DNA of 64,000 bases. Origin: Alphaproteobacteria bacterium (GTDB lineage Bacteria; Pseudomonadota; Alphaproteobacteria; Micavibrionales; Micavibrionaceae). The notes beneath the pieces are model-generated. The model was not told the origin of the DNA. It searched no databases and saw only the letters and a list, made by a program, of their open reading frames with translations. The stretch is from the NCBI GenBank assembly GCA_002401695.1, contig NVTV01000023.1, positions 1-64,000 of the forward strand. The letters run 5' to 3'. The position numbers and the translations under genes were made by a program. This document shows positions 1 through 8,754 of the stretch, in pieces (the first letter of the stretch is position 1; every line of letters begins with the position of its first letter).

Positions 1-28
1 CTGTCATATCTACAATTGTTAAACTCAT
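1..28 (-). CDS. 5' end of an unidentified gene, truncated by the window edge
   Basis: Only nine codons are visible (M-S-L-T-I-V-D-M-T). An ATG at 28-26 on the minus strand is preceded by a strong ribosome binding site, AAGGAG, eight bases upstream, which is why this is called a real start. The product cannot be identified. It lies downstream of, and in the same direction as, the 109-957 gene, with about 80 bases between them. Confidence 0.45.
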
Positions 29-108
29 TGGGAAAGCTCCTTTTCGTATTGCTTCGCTACCCAATATACTCATCTATTATGAACAAAAAATAAACAGGAT
101 TTTTTATA

Positions 109-957
109 TCATCCATATGTAGGATCAGATGTGTCACAACCACCCATGCCGTTTGATGGTGGCGGTGATAAAGAGGGTAAAATATTTTGTTGTACGGAGG
201 CAATTTTTTGCGCCAATAATGGCTGACCGGCATCTTGGAAATTACGGTGTGCTGCCTTAAATGCGCCGTTTATTTTTTGTGTATCAAGCAGTTCTATATC
301 TGCTTCGACAAGACGACCGCTCGTAGATTCTCGTTCGTTTAATGCTTGCGCATGCGTAACTATTTCTTTTAGTGCAGGCGTTTCATCGCCCCAAAGTTTG
401 AAGCCGCGTTTTGCACCTGCGTCAGAATCTTTAGTATCATGCATAATACGTGTGCGTGCTTGCGCGGCGTCAATGGCTCTTTGTGCGATTAAGGCACCTT
501 GCTTAATATCACCGAAATTCGGGATATTTGCCGCGTGCAGATCTGTGTGTATAAAGCCAATAGGCGAGACCTGAAGATCATGCCCTTCATTTACGTTGGA
601 GCGCGTTTCCTGTGCATTATCGACGATGGTTTTGGCCGCGCTTATATCTGTGCCAGTTATACCGAGATCTGATAATGGCTGTTTTACACCGTTTTCGGAT
701 GGTATTTTGGCGAGACTACCTAAATCCAGCGCGCCCCTGAATTCGCCCAGAGCAGTTTTGGCTTGCTCCATCGTAATGTCGCCTGCCTCGATTTTGCTGC
801 GAACAGCAATCATTTCTGCTTGTACCGTGCCGCTGGCATCTTGTTGCTCAGCCGTTAAGACACCCAAGTCACCTAACATTTCGCCAAGTGGCTTCGAGAA
901 AATGTCTTGCGCTTGTGCCGCTGAGTGCTGTGCAGATTTATTAAAACCACCAGCCAT
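109..957 (-). CDS. hypothetical protein, 282 aa
   Basis: I do not recognise this protein. It has no signal peptide or membrane segment, is rich in Ala, Asp and Gln, and looks largely helical. The C-terminus is Pro/Ser/Gly-rich and flexible. The start is supported by an AGGGG ribosome binding site seven bases before the ATG. It is transcribed divergently from sdhB across a 166-base intergenic region, so the two may share regulatory DNA. The composition suggests a lineage-restricted protein rather than an enzyme. No function is proposed. Confidence 0.7.
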   Translation of the reverse strand: MAGGFNKSAQHSAAQAQDIFSKPLGEMLGDLGVLTAEQQDASGTVQAEMIAVRSKIEAGDITMEQAKTALGEFRGALDLGSLAKIPSENGVKQPLSDLGITGTDISAAKTIVDNAQETRSNVNEGHDLQVSPIGFIHTDLHAANIPNFGDIKQGALIAQRAIDAAQARTRIMHDTKDSDAGAKRGFKLWGDETPALKEIVTHAQALNERESTSGRLVEADIELLDTQKINGAFKAAHRNFQDAGQPLLAQKIASVQQNILPSLSPPPSNGMGGCDTSDPTYG

Positions 958-1123
958 TTTACTACCCCTATTTTTATATATTAACTCTATAGTACTTTAA
1001 GTGGTTAGTGAGTGTCAATTTTCTCTATAGTATTGAGGCTGTTGTTATAAAATGCCTTAACAAAATACATAAAAACGTTTATCATTTTTCCGCAATAAAG
1101 ATTTCTTCCGAAAGATAATAATA

Positions 1124-1933
1124 ATGGCTGAATTTACGCTTCCCAAAAATTCCAAAATTCTAAAAGGCGAGAAAATTGATGCCTCAAATGGTGGCGCGCG
1201 CCCCAAGACATTCAATGTTTACCGTTGGTCACCGGATGATCTGGATGAAGCGGGCGAGGTTAAGAACCCGCGCATTGATGCTATTACCATTGATCTGGAT
1301 CAGTGCGGCCCCATGGTTTTGGATGCATTGCTTTATATCAAGGATAACGTAGATAGCTCTTTGACGTTGCGTCGTTCTTGCCGTGAGGGGATTTGCGGAT
1401 CATGCGCGATGAATATTGACGGGACGAATACGTTGGCATGTACAAAAGATATTGGTGATGTAAAAGGCGATATAAAAGTCACGCCATTGCCGCATATGCC
1501 TGTCGTCAAAGATTTGGTGCCTGATTTAAATCATATGTATGCGCAATATGCATCGATTGAGCCATGGATGAAATCCGATACTGCCGCCCCGACCAGAGAG
1601 CGTCTTCAATCCGAAAGCGATTCATTGGTTCTAAATGGCTCTGATGGTCATGGTCCTGCGGCATGTATTTTGTGTTTTTGTTGTTCAACCAGTTGTCCAT
1701 CTTATTGGTGGAATGGTGATCGGTTCATGGGGCCTGCGGTTTTACTGCAAGCTTATCGTTGGATTGCCGACAGCCGTGATGATGCAACGGGCGAGCGTCT
1801 CGATCAACTAGAAGACCCGTTCCGTCTATATCGCTGCCACACGATTATGAACTGCACGAACACCTGCCCGAAAGGTCTGAATCCAGCAAAAGCGATTGCC
1901 GAGATTAAAAAGATGATGGTCGCCCGTCATTAA
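1124..1933 (+). CDS. sdhB: succinate dehydrogenase iron-sulfur subunit
   Basis: This is the electron-transfer subunit of complex II, carrying electrons from the flavoprotein SdhA to the membrane quinone site. The 269-residue length is normal. The N-terminal ferredoxin domain has the 2Fe-2S cysteines near 86, 91, 94 and 106. The C-terminal domain carries the 4Fe-4S motif around 181-191 and further cluster cysteines near 238, 244 and 248. No sdhC, sdhD or sdhA lies beside it. The divergent gene upstream and the convergent DUF167 gene downstream leave sdhB as its own transcription unit, whereas many alphaproteobacteria keep sdhCDAB together. The ribosome binding site is weak. Confidence 0.97.
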   Translation: MAEFTLPKNSKILKGEKIDASNGGARPKTFNVYRWSPDDLDEAGEVKNPRIDAITIDLDQCGPMVLDALLYIKDNVDSSLTLRRSCREGICGSCAMNIDGTNTLACTKDIGDVKGDIKVTPLPHMPVVKDLVPDLNHMYAQYASIEPWMKSDTAAPTRERLQSESDSLVLNGSDGHGPAACILCFCCSTSCPSYWWNGDRFMGPAVLLQAYRWIADSRDDATGERLDQLEDPFRLYRCHTIMNCTNTCPKGLNPAKAIAEIKKMMVARH

Positions 1934-1944
1934 TCTAGTCATTT

Positions 1945-2217
1945 TCATTTTAGATGCTGTGGGTCTAGCCCCTCAATCTCCAGAATTTTCGTACGGCTTT
2001 TATCGCCGCGTTTAATGGTGATTGCACTTTTAGGGACTTTCCATGCTTTGGAGAGTAGCGCGATCAACGCTTTGTTTGCTTTGCCCTTCTCAGGAACAAC
2101 AGTGACTTGAACTTTCAGCGTTCGCTCGCCAAATAAATATTCTTCCCATCCGATAATGGCATTTTTCTTTGCACATGGGGTCAGGCGGATGGTGATTTGT
2201 GTTGTACTCATCGTCAA
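1945..2217 (-). CDS. DUF167 family protein (YggU-like)
   Basis: This small 90-residue protein matches the DUF167/YggU family. It has a beta-strand N-terminus (TIRLTPCAKKNAI), the family core VPEKGKANKALI near residues 44-55, and an IKRGDKSRTK segment before the final strand. The molecular function of the family is unknown. It converges on sdhB with 11 bases between the stops. The third codon is also an ATG and is an equally good start. Confidence 0.85.
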   Translation of the reverse strand: MTMSTTQITIRLTPCAKKNAIIGWEEYLFGERTLKVQVTVVPEKGKANKALIALLSKAWKVPKSAITIKRGDKSRTKILEIEGLDPQHLK

Positions 2218-2272
2218 AGGATATCAGGGGATTTTGCATGACGATAGCGTTTAATCATGATTATATAGCGAT

Positions 2273-2710
2273 ATGAGCAGTATACATCTTATAAAACTCG
2301 TCGTTGGCTTTGCCGATTTACAAAGCTTTTACGAGCTGCAGCAACGTGAAATTATCGATTATCACGGGCAGCCTGCTGTGCCGTGCTGGACGCGCTATAA
2401 GGCCAAGCGCGCGGATGAAATCCTGCGCGAGGGTGGCTCGATCTATCGGGTGATTAAAAACCGTATCCAGTGCCGCCACCGTATTCTTGGTTTCGAGATG
2501 GTGGAGACCAAGGATAAAGGCATGCGCTGTATGATTTTGCAGGATGCAAATATGATTGAAACCGTACATATGCCGCGCCGCCCGTTTCAAGGCTGGCGGT
2601 ATTTAAAACCCTGTGACGCTCCGCCGGATCGTGGTGCTTACACAGGTGATGTTGCGGAAGGGCTATCCCCAGAAATGGAAGAAGAATTGCGTGAAGCGGG
2701 GTTATTGTAA
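2273..2710 (+). CDS. DUF1489 family protein
   Basis: This 145-residue soluble protein matches the DUF1489 family of alphaproteobacteria: an N-terminal HLIKLVVG segment, a YRVIKNRIQCRHRILGF core and a conserved basic-aromatic stretch around residues 100-110. The family function is not established. Its stop codon overlaps the start of the next gene in a TAATG arrangement, so the two are probably translated together. No clear ribosome binding site precedes the chosen ATG. Confidence 0.8.
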   Translation: MSSIHLIKLVVGFADLQSFYELQQREIIDYHGQPAVPCWTRYKAKRADEILREGGSIYRVIKNRIQCRHRILGFEMVETKDKGMRCMILQDANMIETVHMPRRPFQGWRYLKPCDAPPDRGAYTGDVAEGLSPEMEEELREAGLL

Positions 2711-3150
2711 TGAACAGTATTCTTAATCAATTTTGTATATTCTTTTTTGAAAGTGTTAAGGCTGGCGGATGGCCGCCTCTAATTGTTTTTATTATTCATG
2801 TTATAGCCTCAAAAATATTCGATGCGTATAATCATTTTCCTGCGCTAGATATTCCTATGCATTTTATTGGAGGCATGGTTATTTGTTATTTATTTTGGAA
2901 ATCTTTTACGACATCTTACGCTGATATCTTTCTTGGTAAGCATACAAAAATATCGTTATTTCTTTTCTTGGTTGCTGCAACAGGCACAACGACGGTTCTG
3001 TGGGAGTTTTCGGAATGGCTGAATGATACCTATTTCAACGGTGATGCGCAGGTCAGTGTTCGTGATACGATGGGCGATATGTTTTTGGGGTTGTCCGGTG
3101 GCTTTGTTGTCAGTTCGTATGCTGCGATCAAGCATAAGTCTAATATTTAA
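2710..3150 (+). CDS. small integral membrane protein, DUF2238/YjdF-like
   Basis: This 146-residue protein has about four hydrophobic segments (near residues 20-35, 48-65, 80-98 and 122-140). Acidic and His residues sit at membrane boundaries: DIPMHFIGG near 47, EFSEWLND near 99 and DTMGDMFLG near 118. That pattern resembles the DUF2238/YjdF group of inner-membrane proteins, although this copy is short. Function is unknown. It starts inside the stop of the DUF1489 gene and so belongs to the same transcript. Confidence 0.7.
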   Translation: MNSILNQFCIFFFESVKAGGWPPLIVFIIHVIASKIFDAYNHFPALDIPMHFIGGMVICYLFWKSFTTSYADIFLGKHTKISLFLFLVAATGTTTVLWEFSEWLNDTYFNGDAQVSVRDTMGDMFLGLSGGFVVSSYAAIKHKSNI

Positions 3151-3170
3151 CTTTATCTCATCGATGTTTC

Positions 3171-4013
3171 TTATTCGATATCTAAACCAATATCCAGCGC
3201 AGGCGCGGAGTGTGTCAGCGCGCCAACCGAAATATAATCAACACCTGTTTTGGCAATGTCAGAAACGCTGAGGAGGTTCACCCCGCCCGAGGCTTCGGTG
3301 ACCAAACGACCATCAATAATGCCAATAGCTTTCTTAAGATCATCCAGATCAAAATTATCCAGCATTACAATGTCTGCACTGCCATGCGCGAGAACTTCGT
3401 CCAGTTGAGCCAGCGTATCAACTTCGATTTCAATTTTAACTGTGTGACCTGCATTGTCTTTGGCGCGGGTAAGGACAGCGTCAACACCGCCTGCAATCGC
3501 GATATGGTTATCTTTGATTAAAATTGCATCATCAAGGCCATGACGGTGATTATGCCCACCACCTGCACGTACGGCGTATTTCTGCATCGTGCGCAGGCCG
3601 GCCAATGTTTTGCGCGTATCACATATTTTTGCATCTGTGCCTTGAACCGCCAGAACATAGCGACGGGTGAGGGATGCAATGCCCGACAGATGTATAAGAA
3701 AATTAAGCGCGGAACGCTCTGCGGTCAGCAGAGCCGCTGCAGGCCCTTCTATAATGGCGATTTCTTGCCCTGCCTCAATAACTTCGCCATCTTGCGCGTA
3801 AATCTCAAAGGTGAAATCGGGATCAGTGTGACTGAAACATGACAGAGCAGGGATAAGCCCCGCCAACACGCCTTCTTCACGGGCGCGAAAAGTTGCGCGG
3901 CTGGTCGCATCTGCGGGAATAACGGATTGGCTGGTGATGTCATGACCATGGCCTAAATCTTCCAGCAAGGCGGTGCGAACCATGTTTTCTATCAAAAGCG
4001 GGGAGAGTGACAT
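3171..4013 (-). CDS. nadC: quinolinate phosphoribosyltransferase (decarboxylating)
   Basis: NadC converts quinolinate and PRPP to nicotinate mononucleotide in de novo NAD synthesis. The 280-residue protein shows the family N-terminal LLEDLGHGHDITS segment, CDTRKTLAGLR near 130-140 for the phosphate/quinolinate site, GGGHNHRHGL near 151-160, KDNHI near 167, and the barrel motifs IEIEVDTL and DIVMLDNF. Its ATG follows the nadA stop directly, so nadA-nadC is a two-gene operon. nadB, which would supply iminoaspartate, is not in the window. Confidence 0.96.
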   Translation of the reverse strand: MSLSPLLIENMVRTALLEDLGHGHDITSQSVIPADATSRATFRAREEGVLAGLIPALSCFSHTDPDFTFEIYAQDGEVIEAGQEIAIIEGPAAALLTAERSALNFLIHLSGIASLTRRYVLAVQGTDAKICDTRKTLAGLRTMQKYAVRAGGGHNHRHGLDDAILIKDNHIAIAGGVDAVLTRAKDNAGHTVKIEIEVDTLAQLDEVLAHGSADIVMLDNFDLDDLKKAIGIIDGRLVTEASGGVNLLSVSDIAKTGVDYISVGALTHSAPALDIGLDIE

Positions 4014-5027
4014 TCAGCTCATCTCCAACATACGTTCAACGGCAACACGCGCCCGCGCAGATATTTTTGGATCAATGATAATTTCCGGCTGTTCGGTTCG
4101 TAGAGCATCCAGAATTTTCGGTAGGGTAATGCGTTTCATGTGCGGGCACATCTGACACGTGCCGATCATCTCGACATTCGGGTTATTCGCGGCGATGTTA
4201 TCGCTCATCGAACACTCGGTCATCAACATGGCTATTCTGGGTTGCTTATTTTTGATGAAATCATCCATTTGCGCAGTTGAGCCGGCGTAATCGGCCTCTG
4301 CCATCACATTAGGTGGGCATTCAGGGTGGGCAAGAACAACTAAATCTTCGCCATAGGTTTTGCGTGCATCAATGATATCTTGCGGGGTAAAGCGTTCATG
4401 CACGATGCAGCTGCCTTCCCAATAGATAATTTTAACGTCTGTCTGCGCGGCAACATTTTGCGCCAAATACATGTCAGGCGCCATAATTACAGTGTCATGC
4501 CCCTGCGCGCCCAAAGCATTAACGATGGTCAGCGCGTTGGAAGAGGTGCAGCATACATCGGTTTCGGCCTTAACTTCGGCAGATGTATTAACATAAGTAA
4601 CAACGGGAATGCCCGGATGTTTGGCTTTTAAACCGCGTAAATCCTCGGCGCTCATCGATTCGGAGAGAGAGCAACTTGCCTTCATATCCGGTATCAGTAT
4701 CTTTTTCTCGGGGCACAGCATTTTCGCCGTTTCAGCCATGAAATGCACACCGCACTGAACGATAATATCTGCGTCTGTTTCCGCCGCCTTACGCGCCAGC
4801 ATCAGCGAATCGCCAACGATATCACCAACACCAAAGAAAACATCCGGTGTCATATAGTTATGCGCCAGAATAACCGCGTTTTTCTCGCGTTTCAGGCGGT
4901 TAATCTCATATATATAAGGCGCAATGGTTTCCCAATGCTCGCGCTTATATTGCTTTGATAGTTTTTCGAAAAGTGGCGCGGTTTCTGCGGCAACTTCATC
5001 TGTATAGGCAAGCGTTTGCGTGCTCAT
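4014..5027 (-). CDS. nadA: quinolinate synthase A
   Basis: NadA condenses iminoaspartate with dihydroxyacetone phosphate to form quinolinate and uses a 4Fe-4S cluster. The 337-residue length fits the family. The candidate cluster cysteines are C92 in VQCGVHF, C159 or C160 in the CCTSSNA segment, and the C291/C294 pair in GTCQMC. The AHNYM segment near 55-59 is also typical. The gene is first in the nadA-nadC operon and divergent from rarA, with about 70 bases between the starts. An AAGGG sequence lies 11 bases before the ATG. Confidence 0.96.
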   Translation of the reverse strand: MSTQTLAYTDEVAAETAPLFEKLSKQYKREHWETIAPYIYEINRLKREKNAVILAHNYMTPDVFFGVGDIVGDSLMLARKAAETDADIIVQCGVHFMAETAKMLCPEKKILIPDMKASCSLSESMSAEDLRGLKAKHPGIPVVTYVNTSAEVKAETDVCCTSSNALTIVNALGAQGHDTVIMAPDMYLAQNVAAQTDVKIIYWEGSCIVHERFTPQDIIDARKTYGEDLVVLAHPECPPNVMAEADYAGSTAQMDDFIKNKQPRIAMLMTECSMSDNIAANNPNVEMIGTCQMCPHMKRITLPKILDALRTEQPEIIIDPKISARARVAVERMLEMS

Positions 5028-5098
5028 TTTGTTTCAACCCTTCACAGGCAGTGAATAATGACGCTATATTTCACACTCAACAGGGATAGGTCAAGGCA

Positions 5099-6409
5099 AT
5101 GACGGATTTATTTGCAGAAAAAAGCGAGAAAAATGTTGGTGCAGCGCATCAAAACAGGCCAATGGCGGATATTTTACGCCCCGATGCGCTGGATGATGTG
5201 GTTGGGCAAGATCATTTGCTGGGCGTGGAGGGTTCGCTGCGGCGTATGGTGGAAGCGGGCGCGCTATCCTCGTTGATCCTTTGGGGGCCACCGGGCTGCG
5301 GGAAAACGACAATTGCGCGGATATTGGCGCAGCACAGTGATTTACATTTCGAGCAAATCTCTGCGATCTTCTCGGGCGTGGCGGATTTACGTAAAGTGTT
5401 CGAATCGGCAAAAATTCGCAAAACCAACGGGCAGGGCACATTATTATTCGTCGATGAGATCCATCGGTTTAACAAATCCCAGCAAGATGCGTTCTTACCG
5501 GTGATGGAGGATGGAACGATTACCCTGATCGGCGCAACAACGGAAAACCCGTCTTTTGAGCTGAACGCTGCGGTGTTAAGCCGTGCGCAGGTCTTTGTGT
5601 TAAAGCGCATTGATGAAGATGGGCTGGAGATCTTATTGATCCGCGGGGAGGAACGCCAAGAACGAAAACTGCCTATGGACGCGCAAGCACGTGATTTGTT
5701 GAAAACCATGGCTGATGGGGATGGGCGTTATATCCTGTCTATGGTAGAGCAGATATTCGCGCAAATGAATGATGATACTGTTTTGGATAGTGAGGCCTTG
5801 CTGAACATGATGCAGCGGCGCGCGCCTCTCTATGATAAGGGCAATGATGCGCATTTCAATCTTATCAGCGCCTTCCATAAATCTTTGCGTGGATCAGACG
5901 TTGATGGCGCGCTGTATTGGATGGCGCGGATGTTACAAGCGGGGGAAAATCCTGACTATATTTTGCGGCGGATGACATGTGTGGCCTCGGAAGATGTCTC
6001 TATGGCCGATCCGCAAGCCTTGCCGTTGGTGATCGCTGCGTGGCAAGCCTATGAGCGTTTGGGACAGCCTGAGGGCGAACTTGCGATGGCGCAAGCGTGT
6101 GTGTATCTGGCAACAGCACCCAAGTCCAATGCCAGCTATATGGCGCTGAAGGCGGCAAAGCGCGCGGCGAAGGAAACCGGATCATTGATGCCACCGAAAC
6201 ATGCGATGAACGCACCGACAAAGCTGATGAAGGCAGAGGGGTATAACTTGGGGTATCAATATGACCATGATACGCCTGAAGGCTTTTCAGGGCAGAATTA
6301 TTTCCCCGATGACCTACCGCGACGCAAATTCTATGAACCGGTGGAGCGTGGCTTTGAACGTGATATCAAGAAGCGTCTTGATTACTGGGCGCGCTTAAGA
6401 CAAGCATGA
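5099..6409 (+). CDS. rarA: replication-associated recombination protein A (AAA+ ATPase)
   Basis: RarA/MgsA acts at stalled replication forks and interacts with single-strand binding protein. The 436-residue protein has Walker A GPPGCGKTT near residue 63, Walker B LLFVDEIHRF near 115, a sensor region GATTENPSFE, and the tetramerising C-terminal MgsA domain (residues about 260-430). The start follows closely on the divergent nadA promoter region. The 3' end overlaps the convergent transporter gene by 44 bases. Confidence 0.95.
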   Translation: MTDLFAEKSEKNVGAAHQNRPMADILRPDALDDVVGQDHLLGVEGSLRRMVEAGALSSLILWGPPGCGKTTIARILAQHSDLHFEQISAIFSGVADLRKVFESAKIRKTNGQGTLLFVDEIHRFNKSQQDAFLPVMEDGTITLIGATTENPSFELNAAVLSRAQVFVLKRIDEDGLEILLIRGEERQERKLPMDAQARDLLKTMADGDGRYILSMVEQIFAQMNDDTVLDSEALLNMMQRRAPLYDKGNDAHFNLISAFHKSLRGSDVDGALYWMARMLQAGENPDYILRRMTCVASEDVSMADPQALPLVIAAWQAYERLGQPEGELAMAQACVYLATAPKSNASYMALKAAKRAAKETGSLMPPKHAMNAPTKLMKAEGYNLGYQYDHDTPEGFSGQNYFPDDLPRRKFYEPVERGFERDIKKRLDYWARLRQA

Positions 6410-7253
6410 TACCGCTGGCAATAATAATTGCCGCGCCTGCAACCATCCACAAATCAGGAACATCACCAAAGATGATATATCCGGCAGCCAGTGCGATCAC
6501 CATTTGGGTGTAATGGATAGGCGCAATAATCGAATAAGGCGCAATGCGAAAACCATAGGCAATTGCGCTGAGTCCTATTGTGACGCACAAGCCGTTCAAT
6601 AGGAAAACAGGCATATGATGGGGCTGTGGCAGGGGTATATCAGGCAATAAATAGAGGCTGAGTAAGAACAGTGTGGTTATATTGGGATAGAAAGACAAAG
6701 AGAGTAATGTTTCTTTGTGATCCAGAGGTCGTGCAAACAAGCTGAGCGCAACAATGAAAACCAGCGCAAGAAACGCGTAGAGCATTTCGGCGGATATATC
6801 TGTTAGGCCAAAGCGAAAAGCAACCAGAATGCCGCTGAAGCCGAAGGCAATAATGATCCAGTTTTTGAGGGAGACCTGTTCTTTGTAAATCGGGCGCGCG
6901 GCGATGGTGATCAGAAATGGTGCCAGAAATAAAATGGTATAAAGCGTGGAGAGTGGCAGGGCGTTATCCCCTTTCAGCGCGCTGACCACGCACAGAGCAA
7001 TACCGAGTGCACAAACGCCGCGCCCAAGGTGGATGGCTAATTTCTTGGTGCTGATTGTTTGATCGATACCGCCTAATAATCGTGAAAAACACAATCCTAT
7101 AATCAAGGAAACATAATATGTCCAGAAGATCACATGCAGGATATCATAATGCATGCCAAGCCATTTTGCACAGGCATCTGCCGTTGCAAAACTTGTAAAA
7201 CCGCAAAATGCGATCATAATTCCCTTTTGTGTGGTATTTAAAGAGCTTAACAT
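6366..7253 (-). CDS. EamA/DMT-superfamily membrane transporter
   Basis: This 295-residue protein has about ten hydrophobic helices in two five-helix halves, as expected for the drug/metabolite transporter (EamA) superfamily. The first half starts with FTSFATADACAKWLG and the second ends in AGAAIIIASGIMLVL. The substrate cannot be predicted. Its C-terminal codons overlap the 3' end of rarA on the other strand. An AGGA sequence lies about 12 bases before the start. Confidence 0.87.
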   Translation of the reverse strand: MLSSLNTTQKGIMIAFCGFTSFATADACAKWLGMHYDILHVIFWTYYVSLIIGLCFSRLLGGIDQTISTKKLAIHLGRGVCALGIALCVVSALKGDNALPLSTLYTILFLAPFLITIAARPIYKEQVSLKNWIIIAFGFSGILVAFRFGLTDISAEMLYAFLALVFIVALSLFARPLDHKETLLSLSFYPNITTLFLLSLYLLPDIPLPQPHHMPVFLLNGLCVTIGLSAIAYGFRIAPYSIIAPIHYTQMVIALAAGYIIFGDVPDLWMVAGAAIIIASGIMLVLSAPSNQDAS

Positions 7254-7300
7254 ATGTGTTTGATTGTCCTATAAGATCGCATGCAGTGTAAGAGGTTTAT

Positions 7301-7684
7301 ATGATTGGTACAATAGGAATAGTAGCATTAGGCGGCGCACTGGGCGCAGTTGCTCGCTATGGCGTGAATGTCGGGACGGTGCATTTCATCGGGCATGGCT
7401 TTCCTTGGGCAACTTTGATTGTAAATATTGTTGGCTCGTTCCTTATGGGGTTGATGATCGCAAAGTTTTCACAAATGAGCGCGGTTTCGCAAGAGCTGCG
7501 CATGTTTTGCATGACTGGATTTTTAGGCGCGTTCACAACATTTTCAACGTTTTCACTTGATTTCGTAATAATGTGGGAACGTGGTGAAATGGTGCAAGCA
7601 CTGGGCTATATGCTGGTGTCTGTTGTTGTTTCTATTTTGGCATTATTTTTGGCACTTTGGATTATGAGAGGTATCGCATCATGA
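7301..7684 (+). CDS. crcB: fluoride ion exporter CrcB/Fluc
   Basis: CrcB is a small dimeric fluoride channel of the inner membrane that protects the cell from fluoride. The 127 residues form four helices and carry the family motifs GGALGAVARY (near 11-20), LIVNIVGSFLMG (near 46-57), and the GFLGAFTTFSTF pore segment (near 75-86). Its stop overlaps the rluC start as ATGA. The short upstream gap has no room for a fluoride riboswitch. Confidence 0.95.
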   Translation: MIGTIGIVALGGALGAVARYGVNVGTVHFIGHGFPWATLIVNIVGSFLMGLMIAKFSQMSAVSQELRMFCMTGFLGAFTTFSTFSLDFVIMWERGEMVQALGYMLVSVVVSILALFLALWIMRGIAS

Positions 7685-8691
7685 GCGAACTACAATTTAT
7701 TACAGTAAAAGACGATGATGACGGCCAACGTCTGGAGCGTTGGATCAAGAAATATGTGCCGGACATGCCCTATGTCCTTGCGCAGAAATTATTGCGTAAA
7801 GGCCAAATTCGCGTTGATGGAAAACGCGCAAAGCCCGACACGCGTATTAGCGGCGGCCAGAAAATAAAAATCCCGCCTTTTACGGTGTCGGATCAAAAAC
7901 GTCCGCCGAAGAAATATGAAATTACCGAAGATGATGTGGATTTCATGCAGTCCTTGGTGATTTATCAGGATGAGGATGTTATTGCCCTGAACAAGCCCTA
8001 TGGCTTAGCTGTGCAAGGCGGAACGAATACCAAACGCCACATTGATGGAATGCTTGAGGTTTTCCAAAATAAAGAAGGCGTTGCGCCACGCCTTGTCCAT
8101 CGTTTGGATAAAGACACCAGTGGTATATTACTGTTGGCACGTTCTGCCAAGGCGGCGAAGGAGTTGGGTTATCTCTTTAAAAATCGTGAGGTGCGCAAGA
8201 TCTATTGGTCGATTGTGACACCTACGCCTGAACGTCTGGAGGGCGCGATCAAAGCGCCGCTTATCAAATCCGAAGGTGATTATGAGAAAATGATTATTGA
8301 TGAGGAAGAGGGTAAATTCGCGCTGACCGATTATACGGTGATTGAAAGCGCAGGCCGCGCCGCGGCGTTTGTTGCCTTTTGGCCGCGTACTGGCCGCACG
8401 CATCAAATCCGCGTACATGCGGCAGATGCGCTGGGCTCTTCTGTTTTAGGAGATAGGAAATACCGCGCCGTTCAGGATGAAGAATGTAAATTGCTGGAGG
8501 CTGATCTGGAAGGGATGGATCTGGCAAAGCGCCTGCATTTACATGCACAACGTTTGATTTTGCCGCACCCGATGAAGCGCGGGCAAACACTGGATATTAT
8601 CGCGCCGCTTGCCCCCGATCTTGTGAAAAGCTGGAAAAGTCTGGGCTTTAACCATAAATATAAGCAAGACCCCTTCGCAGACCTTGATTGA
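7681..8691 (+). CDS. rluC: 23S rRNA pseudouridine synthase, RluA family (RluC-like)
   Basis: The product isomerises uridines in 23S rRNA. An N-terminal S4 RNA-binding domain (residues about 10-80) is followed by the RluA catalytic domain with the active-site Asp in HRLDKDTSGILLL and a later GRTHQIRVH motif. The ATG at 7681 is chosen because it overlaps the crcB stop as ATGA; an upstream in-frame ATG at 7657 lies inside crcB. The 336-residue length fits RluC/RluD enzymes. The S4 domain and substrate choice make RluC most likely, but RluD specificity is not excluded. Confidence 0.9.
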   Translation: MSELQFITVKDDDDGQRLERWIKKYVPDMPYVLAQKLLRKGQIRVDGKRAKPDTRISGGQKIKIPPFTVSDQKRPPKKYEITEDDVDFMQSLVIYQDEDVIALNKPYGLAVQGGTNTKRHIDGMLEVFQNKEGVAPRLVHRLDKDTSGILLLARSAKAAKELGYLFKNREVRKIYWSIVTPTPERLEGAIKAPLIKSEGDYEKMIIDEEEGKFALTDYTVIESAGRAAAFVAFWPRTGRTHQIRVHAADALGSSVLGDRKYRAVQDEECKLLEADLEGMDLAKRLHLHAQRLILPHPMKRGQTLDIIAPLAPDLVKSWKSLGFNHKYKQDPFADLD

Positions 8692-8754
8692 ATGGCTTTA
8701 GCCCCTATACTTAATAAAATGAGGCACAACATAATGATTGATAGAGAGTTCTAA

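Noticed and set aside
596..1000. A plus-strand ORF opposite the 109-957 gene
   Set aside because: The minus-strand ORF is longer and has a strong ribosome site; the plus-strand frame has neither.
7254..7300. A fluoride riboswitch before crcB
   Set aside because: The gap is only 47 bases and shows no suitable fold.
7264..7560. An ORF in another frame overlapping crcB
   Set aside because: CrcB has clear family motifs in its own frame, and two genes cannot reasonably share this stretch.
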